Source: Lachnospiraceae bacterium UBA7086
GTDB taxonomy: Bacteria > Bacillota > Clostridia > Lachnospirales > Lachnospiraceae
DNA: 64,000 nt
Direction of reading: 5' to 3'
NCBI GenBank assembly: GCA_002492525.1
Contig: DKZA01000016.1
Span: forward strand, 983 to 64,982
Part shown: positions 33,840-41,939 of the stretch, piece after piece
How positions within the stretch are numbered: position 1 is the first letter of the stretch
Layout of the letters: each line of letters opens with the position of its first letter
Translations under genes and position numbers: made by a program
The notes under the pieces: model-generated
Database searches by the model: none
What the model was told of the DNA's origin: nothing
The model's input: the letters and a program-made list of their open reading frames with translations, nothing else

Positions 33840-35036
33840 ATGAACATATTAGTCATTAACTGTGGCAGCTCCTCCTTAAAATTCCAACTCATCGATGCGG
33901 AAACAGAGAAAATGATTGCCAAGGGCCTGTGTGAACGTATCGGTATTGAGGGCAGCCAGCTTGTTTATCAGCCCGCCGGCGGTGCAAAAGAGGAGACTGT
34001 AACTCCCATGCCTGATCATACCAAAGCGATCGAACTGGTTCTGGGTGCCCTTACCAATGAAAAGACGGGTGTGGTGAAATCCCTGCAGGAGATTGGGGCT
34101 GTGGGACATCGTATCGTGCATGGTGGAGAAAAGTTCGCAGCTTCTACCGTGATCACAGAGGAAGTAATTGAGGCGATCAAAGCCTGCAATGATCTGGCAC
34201 CCTTACATAATCCGGCCAATCTGATCGGTATTGATGCCTGTCAGAAACTGATGCCGGAGACGCCTATGGTGGGTGTGTTTGATACGGCATTTCATCAGAC
34301 CATGCCGAAAGAGGCTTATCTGTATGGTCTTCCTTATGAATATTATGAGAAGTACCAGGTGAGAAGATATGGGTTCCACGGCACCAGCCATTCTTATGTG
34401 TCCAAGCGGGCGGCGGAGCTTTTGGGCAGAAAGTATGAGGACATGAAGATCATAGTCTGCCATTTGGGCAACGGCGCCAGTATTTCGGCGGTAGCAAACG
34501 GCAAATGTGTGGATACGTCCATGGGTCTGACACCTTTGGAAGGATTGATCATGGGAACCCGCAGCGGAGATATTGATCCTGCTATCATAGAATATATTGC
34601 CCATAAGGAAAATAAGAATATTGACGAAGTGATGACCATACTCAATAAGAAATCCGGTGTGCTGGGGCTGTCCGGTAATCTTTCTTCGGATTTCAGAGAC
34701 TTGGAAAAGGCTTATAATGCCGGAGAGGATAGAGGACTTCGTACCATCAGAACCTTTGCCTACCGGGTTGCCAAGTACATCGGTGCCTATACAGCCGTCA
34801 TGAATGGAGTGGATGCTATCTGCTTTACAGCAGGCGTGGGAGAGAACAGTCCTCTGGTTAGGAACCTTGCCTGTGAGCGTCTGGGGTATCTTGGCATTGC
34901 ACTGGATAAGGATCAGAATGATAAGCGCGGAGAAGAATTGGTAATCAGCACCCCAGATTCCAAAGTGAAGGTGATGGTGATTCCCACCAATGAAGAACTG
35001 GCGATTGCAAGGGAGACATTTGCGCTGGTAAAGTAA
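33840..35036 (+). CDS. ackA: acetate kinase
   Basis: 398 residues. Visible acetate kinase motifs: NILVINCGSSSLKFQL at the start, GHRIVHGGEKF, YGFHGTSHSYVS, VCHLGNGASI and AICFTAGVGENSP. It turns acetyl phosphate and ADP into acetate and ATP in the cytoplasm. AAGAAAGAAGG precedes the ATG. Second gene of pta-ackA; the repeat element in between may affect how much of it is made relative to pta. Confidence 0.97.
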   Translation: MNILVINCGSSSLKFQLIDAETEKMIAKGLCERIGIEGSQLVYQPAGGAKEETVTPMPDHTKAIELVLGALTNEKTGVVKSLQEIGAVGHRIVHGGEKFAASTVITEEVIEAIKACNDLAPLHNPANLIGIDACQKLMPETPMVGVFDTAFHQTMPKEAYLYGLPYEYYEKYQVRRYGFHGTSHSYVSKRAAELLGRKYEDMKIIVCHLGNGASISAVANGKCVDTSMGLTPLEGLIMGTRSGDIDPAIIEYIAHKENKNIDEVMTILNKKSGVLGLSGNLSSDFRDLEKAYNAGEDRGLRTIRTFAYRVAKYIGAYTAVMNGVDAICFTAGVGENSPLVRNLACERLGYLGIALDKDQNDKRGEELVISTPDSKVKVMVIPTNEELAIARETFALVK

Positions 35037-35074
35037 TGGGAGAAATACTAAGCCGCGCACAGGAGGAAAGGTAA

Positions 35075-35938
35075 ATGAGTATATATAGATCTCAGTTGAG
35101 TAAATCCTTAGTCATCAATCTGTATAATGCACAGATTGCCAAATTGGACATTCCCTATAAGGACATCTTTGTGGAGACCAGTTTTGGCCGGACGCATGTA
35201 GTAGAAATTGGCAATCTGGAAGGAAAGCCGCTTTTGGTGTTCCATGGAGGCAACAGTACCACTGCTTATAATCTGCTGGCCTGCAGGTTCCTGCTGGATC
35301 AGTTTCATATCTATGCGGTAGATATCATCGGCCATCCGGGAAAGAGTGCTGAGAATATCCTGATGCCTTTTGGTTATCACTATGGCAGATGGGCGGGAGA
35401 AGTGATCTCAGCGCTGGGTTATGAGAAAATCTGCTGCCTGGGAGGTTCTTTTGGCGGCGGTGTGCTGACCAAGCTGATGTGTATTGCGCCTTCCAAGGTG
35501 GAACGGGCTGTGCTTATCGTACCGGCCGGAATCGACAATGCATTTCCCACGGACACGGCCAGAATGATGGTGCCGCTCGCCAAATATTATCTGACCAAAG
35601 ATGAGAAATATGTGAAAGAGACGGCGATGTATATGGCATTGTCCGAGAAGGTTCTTTCCAAAGATCTGATGGCTGTGATCAAAAATACGTTTGATCATGT
35701 AAAGATTCATCCCATTATGCCTTCTAACGTGGAGCCGGAACGTCTGCATAAATGCAAAGCGCCCACACTTGTGATGGCATCGGAATATGACTGCCTTTTC
35801 CCGGCAAGGAAGGTATTGCCCAAGGCCAAGAAAGTACTTCCGAACTGCAAAATACATATGTTGAAAGGAAGAGGACATATTCATCTTTTACATAAGAGGG
35901 AAAAGCAGATTATTGTAGATTTCCTGATGGAACAATAG
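35075..35938 (+). CDS. alpha/beta hydrolase
   Basis: 287 residues. The fold is shown by LLVFHGGNSTTAY (oxyanion loop), nucleophile elbow GGSFGGG with Ser125, acid in MASEYDCLFP and catalytic His in GRGHIHLLH. It is a soluble esterase, thioesterase or similar hydrolase; the substrate is not evident. It starts 38 bp after ackA with AGGAGGAAAGG in front, so it is probably the last gene of that operon, ended by a strong terminator. Confidence 0.85.
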   Translation: MSIYRSQLSKSLVINLYNAQIAKLDIPYKDIFVETSFGRTHVVEIGNLEGKPLLVFHGGNSTTAYNLLACRFLLDQFHIYAVDIIGHPGKSAENILMPFGYHYGRWAGEVISALGYEKICCLGGSFGGGVLTKLMCIAPSKVERAVLIVPAGIDNAFPTDTARMMVPLAKYYLTKDEKYVKETAMYMALSEKVLSKDLMAVIKNTFDHVKIHPIMPSNVEPERLHKCKAPTLVMASEYDCLFPARKVLPKAKKVLPNCKIHMLKGRGHIHLLHKREKQIIVDFLMEQ

Positions 35939-35940
35939 AA

Positions 35941-35976
35941 TACAGCCGCCGGACTAAGTACCGGCGGCTGTATTTT
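35941..35976 (+). terminator. Rho-independent terminator of the pta-ackA-hydrolase operon
   Basis: TACAGCCGCCGG (35941-35952) and CCGGCGGCTGTA (35961-35972) form a perfect 12-bp stem with an 8-nt loop, followed by TTTTG. Confidence 0.9.
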
Positions 35977-36091
35977 GATCTGAGTGTTTCTTATGCATCT
36001 TACCGGTCTGTATTTACCACTTACACGCCGCTGTATTGTGGATTCTTCTTTCGTATGTTACCATGTGCCCATATAAAAAAGGAGGGGGCAT

Positions 36092-37048
36092 ATGGAGGCG
36101 GCGGTCAAAGTAGAGCATCTGGTGAAACATTTTAACGACGTAAAAGCGGTGGATGATATCAGTTTCGGAATTAAGAAGGGAGATCTTTTCGGCTTCCTGG
36201 GCGTCAATGGGGCAGGCAAGTCCACCACCATCAATATATTGTGCACCTTATTTCCCCAGACATCAGGGAACGTGGAAATCTGCGGGTACCGGCTGGGAAA
36301 GGATAATGTGGAAATCCGCAGAAAGATTGGCGTGGTCAGACAGAGTAATTGTCTGGATGATGATTTGAGTGTGAAAGAAAACCTGCTGGTCAGAGGAAGT
36401 CTTTATGAGAAGGATAGGACGAAGCTGAAAACGAAACTCCTGGATGTCTGTGAAATGATGGGATTACAGGATGTCTATGGCAGGCGGTATGCCAGGTTAT
36501 CCGGAGGACAGAAAAGACGATGCGAGATCGCAGGAGCGCTCTTGCATGTACCGGAGATTCTGTTTTTGGATGAGCCTACCACCGGCCTGGATCCGGCCAC
36601 CCGGAAGGATGTGTGGAAAAGTGTGGAGAGGCTTAGACAGGAACTGAAAATGACGGTGTTTTTGACGACTCATTATATGGAAGAGGCTGCCAGAGCGTCT
36701 ACCATTGCCGTACTGGACAGGGGACAGATCAAAGAACAGGGAACGCCATTTTATCTCAAAGAGCATTATGCGAAAGATAAACTCAGGATGATTCCGGTGC
36801 CGGGCAGGGAAGACGTGTTGTCAGACTCCCTTACAAAAGACAATCTGTCCTGGAAAAAGAAGGAGTCATATATCGTACTTACGGTAGAAAACAGTATGCA
36901 GGCTCTGCCCTTGTTGGAAAGATACCGGTCATTACTGGACGGTTTTGAGATGGTACAGGGAACTATGGATGATGTGTTTTTGTATATTACGGGAAGAGAA
37001 ACTGAGGGAGCGTCTGGAGGAAACGGAGAATTGTATGACAACGACTAG
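36092..37048 (+). CDS. ABC exporter ATP-binding protein (drug/antibiotic type)
   Basis: 318 residues. Walker A GVNGAGKSTTI, Q-loop VVRQSNCLDDDLSVKENL, signature RLSGGQKRRCEIA and Walker B ILFLDEPTTGLDPATRK. A ~90-residue C-terminal extension is typical of DrrA/CcmA-type exporters. It works with the ABC-2 permease that starts inside its last codons. AAGGAGG sets the start. The LytTR-DUF3021 pair downstream may regulate the transporter; the exported substrate is unknown. Confidence 0.92.
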   Translation: MEAAVKVEHLVKHFNDVKAVDDISFGIKKGDLFGFLGVNGAGKSTTINILCTLFPQTSGNVEICGYRLGKDNVEIRRKIGVVRQSNCLDDDLSVKENLLVRGSLYEKDRTKLKTKLLDVCEMMGLQDVYGRRYARLSGGQKRRCEIAGALLHVPEILFLDEPTTGLDPATRKDVWKSVERLRQELKMTVFLTTHYMEEAARASTIAVLDRGQIKEQGTPFYLKEHYAKDKLRMIPVPGREDVLSDSLTKDNLSWKKKESYIVLTVENSMQALPLLERYRSLLDGFEMVQGTMDDVFLYITGRETEGASGGNGELYDND

Positions 37049-37946
37049 GATACTGGTGACCAGGAATATCAAGATTTTTATGCGGGATAAAGCCGCGGTA
37101 TTTTTTTCTTTATTATCCATGCTGATCATGCTGGTGCTGATGTTATTGTTTCTTGGCAGTATGAACAGCGATACCATCATGAATATACTCTTAGAATATG
37201 GGGGAAAGAGGGATACGCTGGCGGACCAGGCCAATGCGGAGCATCTGGTGAGGGTGTGGACATTAGCCGGCCTTTTGTTAGTGAACTGTATGACGGTGCC
37301 CATGTCGGTGATGAGCAATTTGATCCAGGATGAGGAGACGGGACGGCTTGCATCTTTCTATGTGGCACCGGTGAGCAGAGTCCGGATTACCTTGGGATAT
37401 ATCTTAAGCGCCTGGTTCATCGGGGCAGGCATAAGTCTGCTTACGCTTACGCTTGGCAATATATTTCTCATGACGAATGACAGTGGACTGCGTATGCAGA
37501 CCTGTCTGTCGCTTGCGGGTATGATTTTGGTGAACAGTTTCTTCTATGCGTCATTCGCCTATCTGTTATCTCTCTTTGTACACAGCAGCAGTGCCTGGAG
37601 TGCCTTGCTTTCGCTGGCCGGAACCCTGGTCGGTTTCCTGGGGGCGGCCTATCTTCCCATGGCGATGCTGCCGGATAAGGTAGGTACGGTGCTGAAAGCA
37701 CTGCCGATACTGCATGGGGCCGCCATGATGCGCAGGGTCAGTGTACAGGAAGCGCTTGCGGATACTTTTGCGGGGCTGCCGGCGAAAGTGATAGAAGGAT
37801 ACAGCGAAGGAATGGGCATCACCGTTTCTGTGAATGGGGAGATACTTTCCATTACGCAGCAGATGGTTTTTGTGGTAACATTAGGTATCGTGATTACGGC
37901 GGCAGCTGCCTTTATTACATGGAAACGCTCCGGCAGAGATCGATAG
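37035..37946 (+). CDS. ABC-2 type transporter permease
   Basis: 303 residues with six hydrophobic segments (first at FFSLLSMLIMLVLMLLFLG) and the ABC-2 core pattern around SNLIQDEETGRLASFYVAPV. It forms the membrane part of the exporter with the ATPase before it. ATG 37035 overlaps the ATPase stop by 14 bp; GGAGG at 37016-37020 is the likely ribosome binding site. Confidence 0.9.
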   Translation: MTTTRILVTRNIKIFMRDKAAVFFSLLSMLIMLVLMLLFLGSMNSDTIMNILLEYGGKRDTLADQANAEHLVRVWTLAGLLLVNCMTVPMSVMSNLIQDEETGRLASFYVAPVSRVRITLGYILSAWFIGAGISLLTLTLGNIFLMTNDSGLRMQTCLSLAGMILVNSFFYASFAYLLSLFVHSSSAWSALLSLAGTLVGFLGAAYLPMAMLPDKVGTVLKALPILHGAAMMRRVSVQEALADTFAGLPAKVIEGYSEGMGITVSVNGEILSITQQMVFVVTLGIVITAAAAFITWKRSGRDR

Positions 37947-38004
37947 CTGACTAAACGCGTCAATCTTATGCGGTATATCTGAGAAACAGGATTTTGGGAA
38001 ACGG

Positions 38005-38451
38005 ATGGAAACGATGAAAATAACAATACAGGATATCAAGCCCGGGGAAGAGGAAGAGATTATCGTACGGTGCAGAAATCTGGATGAGGCACTTCTTCGG
38101 ATGATTCGGGAATTAAAGATTGGACGTGGAAAATTCACGGTCACGGATAACGGCAGGATCAGACAGATTGATGCAGGGGATATTTATTATTTCGAGGCCG
38201 TGGACAATAAAGTATTCCTCTATCTGGAACAGGATGTATTCGAGGTCAGATATAAGCTGTATGAGATTGAGGCAGAGTATGAGAATACAGATTTTTTCCG
38301 TGCATCCAAGTCTGTGATCATCAATCTTTCTAAGGTCAGGCAGTTTGCCCCGGATTTTGGCGGCCGATTCGAGGCGCAGATGATGAACGGGGAGAAACTG
38401 ATTATTTCCAGACAGTATGTGCCGGTTTTAAAAAAAAGACTCGGTATGTGA
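38005..38451 (+). CDS. LytTR DNA-binding regulator without receiver domain
   Basis: 148 residues. After a ~45-residue N-terminal part comes a LytTR domain (IRQIDAGDIYYFEAVDNKVF, then DFFRASKSVIINLSKVRQFA and a C-terminal SRQYVPVLKKRLGM). There is no phospho-acceptor domain. These proteins are regularly paired with a DUF3021 membrane protein, as here, and are thought to be held or tuned by it. A second in-frame ATG at 38014 is an equally possible start. It lies 58 bp after the ABC permease and probably controls that operon. Confidence 0.88.
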   Translation: METMKITIQDIKPGEEEEIIVRCRNLDEALLRMIRELKIGRGKFTVTDNGRIRQIDAGDIYYFEAVDNKVFLYLEQDVFEVRYKLYEIEAEYENTDFFRASKSVIINLSKVRQFAPDFGGRFEAQMMNGEKLIISRQYVPVLKKRLGM

Positions 38452-38467
38452 GGAAGGGGGAAAGAAA

Positions 38468-38917
38468 ATGACGGAGAATCAGCAAAGAAAGATGATAGAA
38501 TTTTTTCTGACATTCTGTATAACAACAACGGGTACAGTCTTTGTGTGTGCAATATATGTTGGTGTTTTTTGGCGTGATGCACTGCTCAAACACGATATTC
38601 TGTGGCAGATATTATTGCTGTGTTTTGTATGCAGTCTGTGCAATTTCATTCACCCATATCTGGAAACCAGCCGGAAGAGAGTAGTGCTCAATATCGGGAT
38701 CCGTTATCTGTATATTAATCTGGTGGTGTTGGGCGGTGGACATATGTTTCAGTGGCTTGATATTAAGAACGTTTTTATGCTGGCAGTTATGATGCTGGAA
38801 ATTCTGGCTGTCTTCATCGTGGTATCAGCCGTGATATGGAGGCTGCATAAAAGGGATTCCGAGAGACTAAATCAAAGATTACAGGAGTATCAGCAGACAG
38901 GGGGAAAAACCTTGTAA
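38468..38917 (+). CDS. DUF3021 family membrane protein
   Basis: 149 residues with four predicted membrane helices and a charged C-terminal tail (RLHKRDSERLNQRLQEYQQ). DUF3021 proteins are encoded next to stand-alone LytTR regulators, as here, and are presumed to sequester or modulate them at the membrane. AGGAAGGGGG precedes the ATG. Last gene of the ABC-LytTR cluster. Confidence 0.83.
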   Translation: MTENQQRKMIEFFLTFCITTTGTVFVCAIYVGVFWRDALLKHDILWQILLLCFVCSLCNFIHPYLETSRKRVVLNIGIRYLYINLVVLGGGHMFQWLDIKNVFMLAVMMLEILAVFIVVSAVIWRLHKRDSERLNQRLQEYQQTGGKTL

Positions 38918-38956
38918 CGGCCTGATAATGAGGCTTTATAATGAGAAAATTCGCGG

Positions 38957-38985
38957 TTGACAAACCACTACTGCCTATGTATAAT
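38957..38985 (+). promoter_or_regulatory. perfect-consensus sigma-A promoter for the DUF177-rpmF operon
   Basis: TTGACA (38957-38962), a 17-bp spacer and TATAAT (38980-38985) match the consensus at every position. The DUF177 start lies 27 bp downstream of the -10 box. Confidence 0.9.
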
Positions 38986-39011
38986 TGTTTGAGTATGGAT
39001 AGGAGTTTACT

Positions 39012-39536
39012 ATGTTCGTGAACTTAACTGATGTGTTGACAACCGAGGGCAAAGTACTTTCGATGCAGCTTGTGACAGGAATGGAACAGATTCGTGTCGG
39101 CAGAGAAAGTTTCCAGGTGCTTGAGAGTACGCCGGTGGATTTCTTGTTTACCAACACAGGAAAGGGCAGAGCGCGGATAGAGGGAAAGGCAGTGCTTACA
39201 TTTGCACTAAATTGTGACAGGTGCCTCAAACCCGTGGAGAAGGAGATCGCGCTTATCTTTACCAGAGAAGTTGCGGCGCCGGGAGTATGTTCTGATCGTT
39301 CTGAGGAAGAAGAACAGGATTTTATGGACGGCAGCCAGTTGAATGTGGAAGACTTACTAAACAGTGAGATAGTGACAAGCTGGCCGATGAAGATTCTGTG
39401 TAAGCCGGATTGTAAGGGGATCTGCCCCAAATGCGGCAGGGATCTGAATACGGGGACATGTGACTGCGATACGTTTGTTCCAGATCCCAGGATGGCGGCG
39501 ATCAAAGATATCTTTGAAGCGGATAAGGAGGTGTGA
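39012..39536 (+). CDS. DUF177/YceD family protein
   Basis: 174 residues. The family block near the C-terminus is visible: ILCKPDCKGICPKCGRDLNT followed by CDC, a probable zinc-binding knuckle, and an N-terminal beta-rich region with LTFALNCDRCLKP. Homologues (YceD in E. coli, DUF177 in plants) are needed for normal 23S rRNA accumulation. It starts 27 bp after a perfect promoter and ends 2 bp ahead of rpmF, a conserved pairing. Confidence 0.9.
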   Translation: MFVNLTDVLTTEGKVLSMQLVTGMEQIRVGRESFQVLESTPVDFLFTNTGKGRARIEGKAVLTFALNCDRCLKPVEKEIALIFTREVAAPGVCSDRSEEEEQDFMDGSQLNVEDLLNSEIVTSWPMKILCKPDCKGICPKCGRDLNTGTCDCDTFVPDPRMAAIKDIFEADKEV

Positions 39537-39538
39537 CG

Positions 39539-39718
39539 ATGTCTATTTGTCCTAAGAACAAATCTTCTAAAGGTAGAAGAGATAAGAGAAGAGCAAACTG
39601 GAAGATGACTGCTCCTACATTGGTGAAATGTAGCAAATGCGGCGCTTTGATGGTGCCTCACAGAGTATGTAAGAAATGCGGAACATACAACAAAAAAGAA
39701 ATCATTGCAGTTGACTGA
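39539..39718 (+). CDS. rpmF: 50S ribosomal protein L32
   Basis: 59 residues. KSSKGRRDKRRANWKM is the classic L32 N-terminal basic block, and a zinc ribbon is formed by CSKCG and CKKCG. AAGGAGG ahead of ATG 39539 overlaps the end of the DUF177 gene. A GTG two codons earlier is not the start. A terminator follows before plsX. Confidence 0.97.
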   Translation: MSICPKNKSSKGRRDKRRANWKMTAPTLVKCSKCGALMVPHRVCKKCGTYNKKEIIAVD

Positions 39719-39731
39719 TCGGTATGTGCAC

Positions 39732-39767
39732 AGGCTTTTCGAGGTTTCTCGAAGAGCCTTGATTTTT
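39732..39767 (+). terminator. Rho-independent terminator between rpmF and plsX
   Basis: AGGCTTTTCGAG and TCGAAGAGCCT form a stem (39732-39759) followed by TTGATTTTTG. It probably attenuates rather than fully separates rpmF from plsX, which are often co-transcribed. Confidence 0.75.
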
Positions 39768-39835
39768 GTGTGTATATTTAGTATATTAATATAAGTATCC
39801 TTAGTGAATAAAATCATGTTATAGGAAGGAAACAT

Positions 39836-40867
39836 ATGAGCGAATGGGTAAAAGTGGCAGTGGATGCCATGGGCGGTGACAATGCGCCGGTAGAGACGGT
39901 AAAGGGTGCCGTGGAAGCGGTCAATGAAAGCAGCAAGGTTAAAGTGTATCTGGTAGGACTTCAGGATGTGCTGGAGAAGGAACTGGCAGGATATACCTAT
40001 CCCCAGGAACAGATAGAAGTGGTACATGCTTCCGAGATTATAGAGACGGCAGAACCTCCCGTGATGGCCATCCGCAAAAAGAAAGATTCTTCTTTGGTCA
40101 GAGCGCTTAATCTGGTTAAGGATGGTACCTGTGACGCCTATGTATCCGCGGGAAGTACGGGCGCGACCTTAGTGGGAGGACAGGTTATCGTAGGGCGTAT
40201 TAAGGGTGTGGAGAGACCGCCGCTGGCGCCGCTTATTCCCACAGCCACAGGTTGTTCTTTGTTGATTGACTGCGGTGCTAATGTGGATGCGAGACCTTCT
40301 CATCTGGTGCAGTTTGCCAAAATGGGTTCTGTCTATATGGAATATGTGATGGGCATTAAGAATCCTAAAGTGGGTATTGTGAATATCGGCGCCGAGGAGG
40401 AAAAGGGCAATGCTCTTGTGAAAGAAACCTTTCCGCTGTTAAAAAACTGTCCTGATATTAATTTTATCGGCAGTGTGGAAGCAAGGGATATTCCTGCAGG
40501 CGCGGCGGATGTAGTAGTCTGTGAAGCGTTTGTAGGGAATGTGATCTTAAAGACGTATGAGGGTGTGGGTCTGACTCTGATTCAGAAAGTGAAGGAGGGA
40601 ATGATGACATCCCTGCGCAGTAAAATCGGAGCATTACTTGTGAAACCCGCATTAAAAACCACTTTAAAAGCTTTTGATCTGGAGCAGTACGGCGGAGCGC
40701 CCATGCTCGGCTTAAAGGGATTAGTGGTTAAAACCCATGGCAGTTCCAAGGCAAATGAAATTAAGAATTCGATTCTGCAGTGCATCACTTTTACAGAACA
40801 GAAAATCAGCGATAAAATCCGGGAGAAGATTGCGACCGAAGAGGTTGTGGCGGAACCGAAGAATTAG
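39836..40867 (+). CDS. plsX: phosphate acyltransferase PlsX
   Basis: 343 residues. [12 protein letters not shown] at the start, then [15 protein letters not shown] and [13 protein letters not shown] identify PlsX, which makes acyl phosphate from acyl-ACP for phospholipid synthesis. AGGAAGG is at the start. It stands ahead of acpP, as in many Firmicutes, but without fabD/fabG between them. Confidence 0.96.
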   Translation: MSEWVKVAVDAMGGDNAPVETVKGAVEAVNESSKVKVYLVGLQDVLEKELAGYTYPQEQIEVVHASEIIETAEPPVMAIRKKKDSSLVRALNLVKDGTCDAYVSAGSTGATLVGGQVIVGRIKGVERPPLAPLIPTATGCSLLIDCGANVDARPSHLVQFAKMGSVYMEYVMGIKNPKVGIVNIGAEEEKGNALVKETFPLLKNCPDINFIGSVEARDIPAGAADVVVCEAFVGNVILKTYEGVGLTLIQKVKEGMMTSLRSKIGALLVKPALKTTLKAFDLEQYGGAPMLGLKGLVVKTHGSSKANEIKNSILQCITFTEQKISDKIREKIATEEVVAEPKN

Positions 40868-40899
40868 ACGGTAGAGAAAGCGAAAGGTTGGCTGTAGCG

Positions 40900-41130
40900 A
40901 TGGAATTAGAAAAATTACAGGAAGTGATAGCAAATGTTTTGAGCGTTGACCCGAAGGAGATAACGCTTGAGACTACCTTTTTGGAGGATCTTGGAGCCGA
41001 TTCCCTGGATGTTTTTCAGATAATCATGGGAATCGAGGAGGTTTTTCATATTGAGATACCCGCTGAGAAAGTAGAGCATATTAGTACTGTGGGAGAGGCG
41101 GTTGAACTGATTAAGAACAGTAGGGAATAG
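40900..41130 (+). CDS. acpP: acyl carrier protein
   Basis: 76 residues. The phosphopantetheine site is GADSLDVFQ with Ser35, flanked by acidic helices typical of ACP. It carries the growing fatty acid on its prosthetic group. ATG 40900 is the more usual start ([10 protein letters not shown]); a TTG at 40888 would add four residues. It belongs to the plsX-acpP-rnc group. Confidence 0.95.
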   Translation: MELEKLQEVIANVLSVDPKEITLETTFLEDLGADSLDVFQIIMGIEEVFHIEIPAEKVEHISTVGEAVELIKNSRE

Positions 41131-41133
41131 ATG

Positions 41134-41165
41134 AAAGCCCTTTCTGAAAAGAAGGGGTTTTTCCA
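41134..41165 (+). terminator. weak hairpin between acpP and rnc
   Basis: AAAGCCCTTTCT and AGAAGGGGTTT form an imperfect stem ending in TTTTT. It is a possible partial terminator or attenuator between acpP and rnc. Confidence 0.55.
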
Positions 41166-41183
41166 TGTGGAGGATTAGACGCT

Positions 41184-41885
41184 ATGCTGGAAGAGCGGCT
41201 TACAGAACTTGAAAAAAAAATACAGTACCAGTTTCAGGACAGGCGGCTTTTACGGCAGGCTCTTACGCATAGTTCCTATGCCAATGAACAGCGGATTAAT
41301 AAGTCTGCCGATTATGAGCGGCTGGAATTCTTGGGTGATGCTGTGTTAGAACTGGTGAGCAGCGACTTTTTGTTTCGGGAAGAAAAGGATATGGCGGAGG
41401 GACAATTGACACGCAGGCGGTCTTCTATTGTCTGCGAGCCGGCCCTTGCTTTTTGCGCCAGGGATATTGCACTGGAGAAATATATTCTTCTGGGCAAGGG
41501 AGAAGAGACTACAGGCGGAAGACAGAGGGATTCCATTGTGTCCGATGTGATGGAGGCGGTGATCGGTGCGATTTATCTGGACAGCGGTATTGAGGAGGCG
41601 TCCCGGTTTATTCATCGTTTCATATTATCGGATTTGGAGCACAAGCAGCTTTTTTATGACGCGAAGACAATACTGCAGGAAGCCATACAGCAGGAGGGAA
41701 AAGAGTCTCCGCACTATGAATTGTTGAAAGAGGAAGGGCCGGAACATGAAAAGACCTTTCTGGTAGAAGTGATGGTGGGAGAGCAGAAGCTGGGAAGCGG
41801 AAGCGGTCATTCCAAGAAGGCGGCGGAACAGCAGGCAGCATATCAGGCACTTCTTTGCAGAAAACAGAGTGGCCTGCGCCTGTAA
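41184..41885 (+). CDS. rnc: ribonuclease III
   Basis: 233 residues. The RNase III signature is YERLEFLGDAVLEL and the second acidic site lies in SDVMEAVIGAIYLDSG. The C-terminal ~75 residues are a double-stranded RNA-binding domain (GSGSGHSKKAAEQQAAYQAL). It processes rRNA precursors and other duplex RNA. Upstream of smc, a conserved Firmicutes neighbour. Confidence 0.96.
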   Translation: MLEERLTELEKKIQYQFQDRRLLRQALTHSSYANEQRINKSADYERLEFLGDAVLELVSSDFLFREEKDMAEGQLTRRRSSIVCEPALAFCARDIALEKYILLGKGEETTGGRQRDSIVSDVMEAVIGAIYLDSGIEEASRFIHRFILSDLEHKQLFYDAKTILQEAIQQEGKESPHYELLKEEGPEHEKTFLVEVMVGEQKLGSGSGHSKKAAEQQAAYQALLCRKQSGLRL

Positions 41886-41939
41886 TGTGTGCACGCGGCT
41901 AAGAGTGATAAGCGTTTTATGATAATGTGAGAGGTACAT

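Noticed and set aside
34203..35060. Minus-strand open frame opposite ackA
   Set aside because: Shadow of a strongly coding gene; His- and Ile-rich product, no family features and no start signal.
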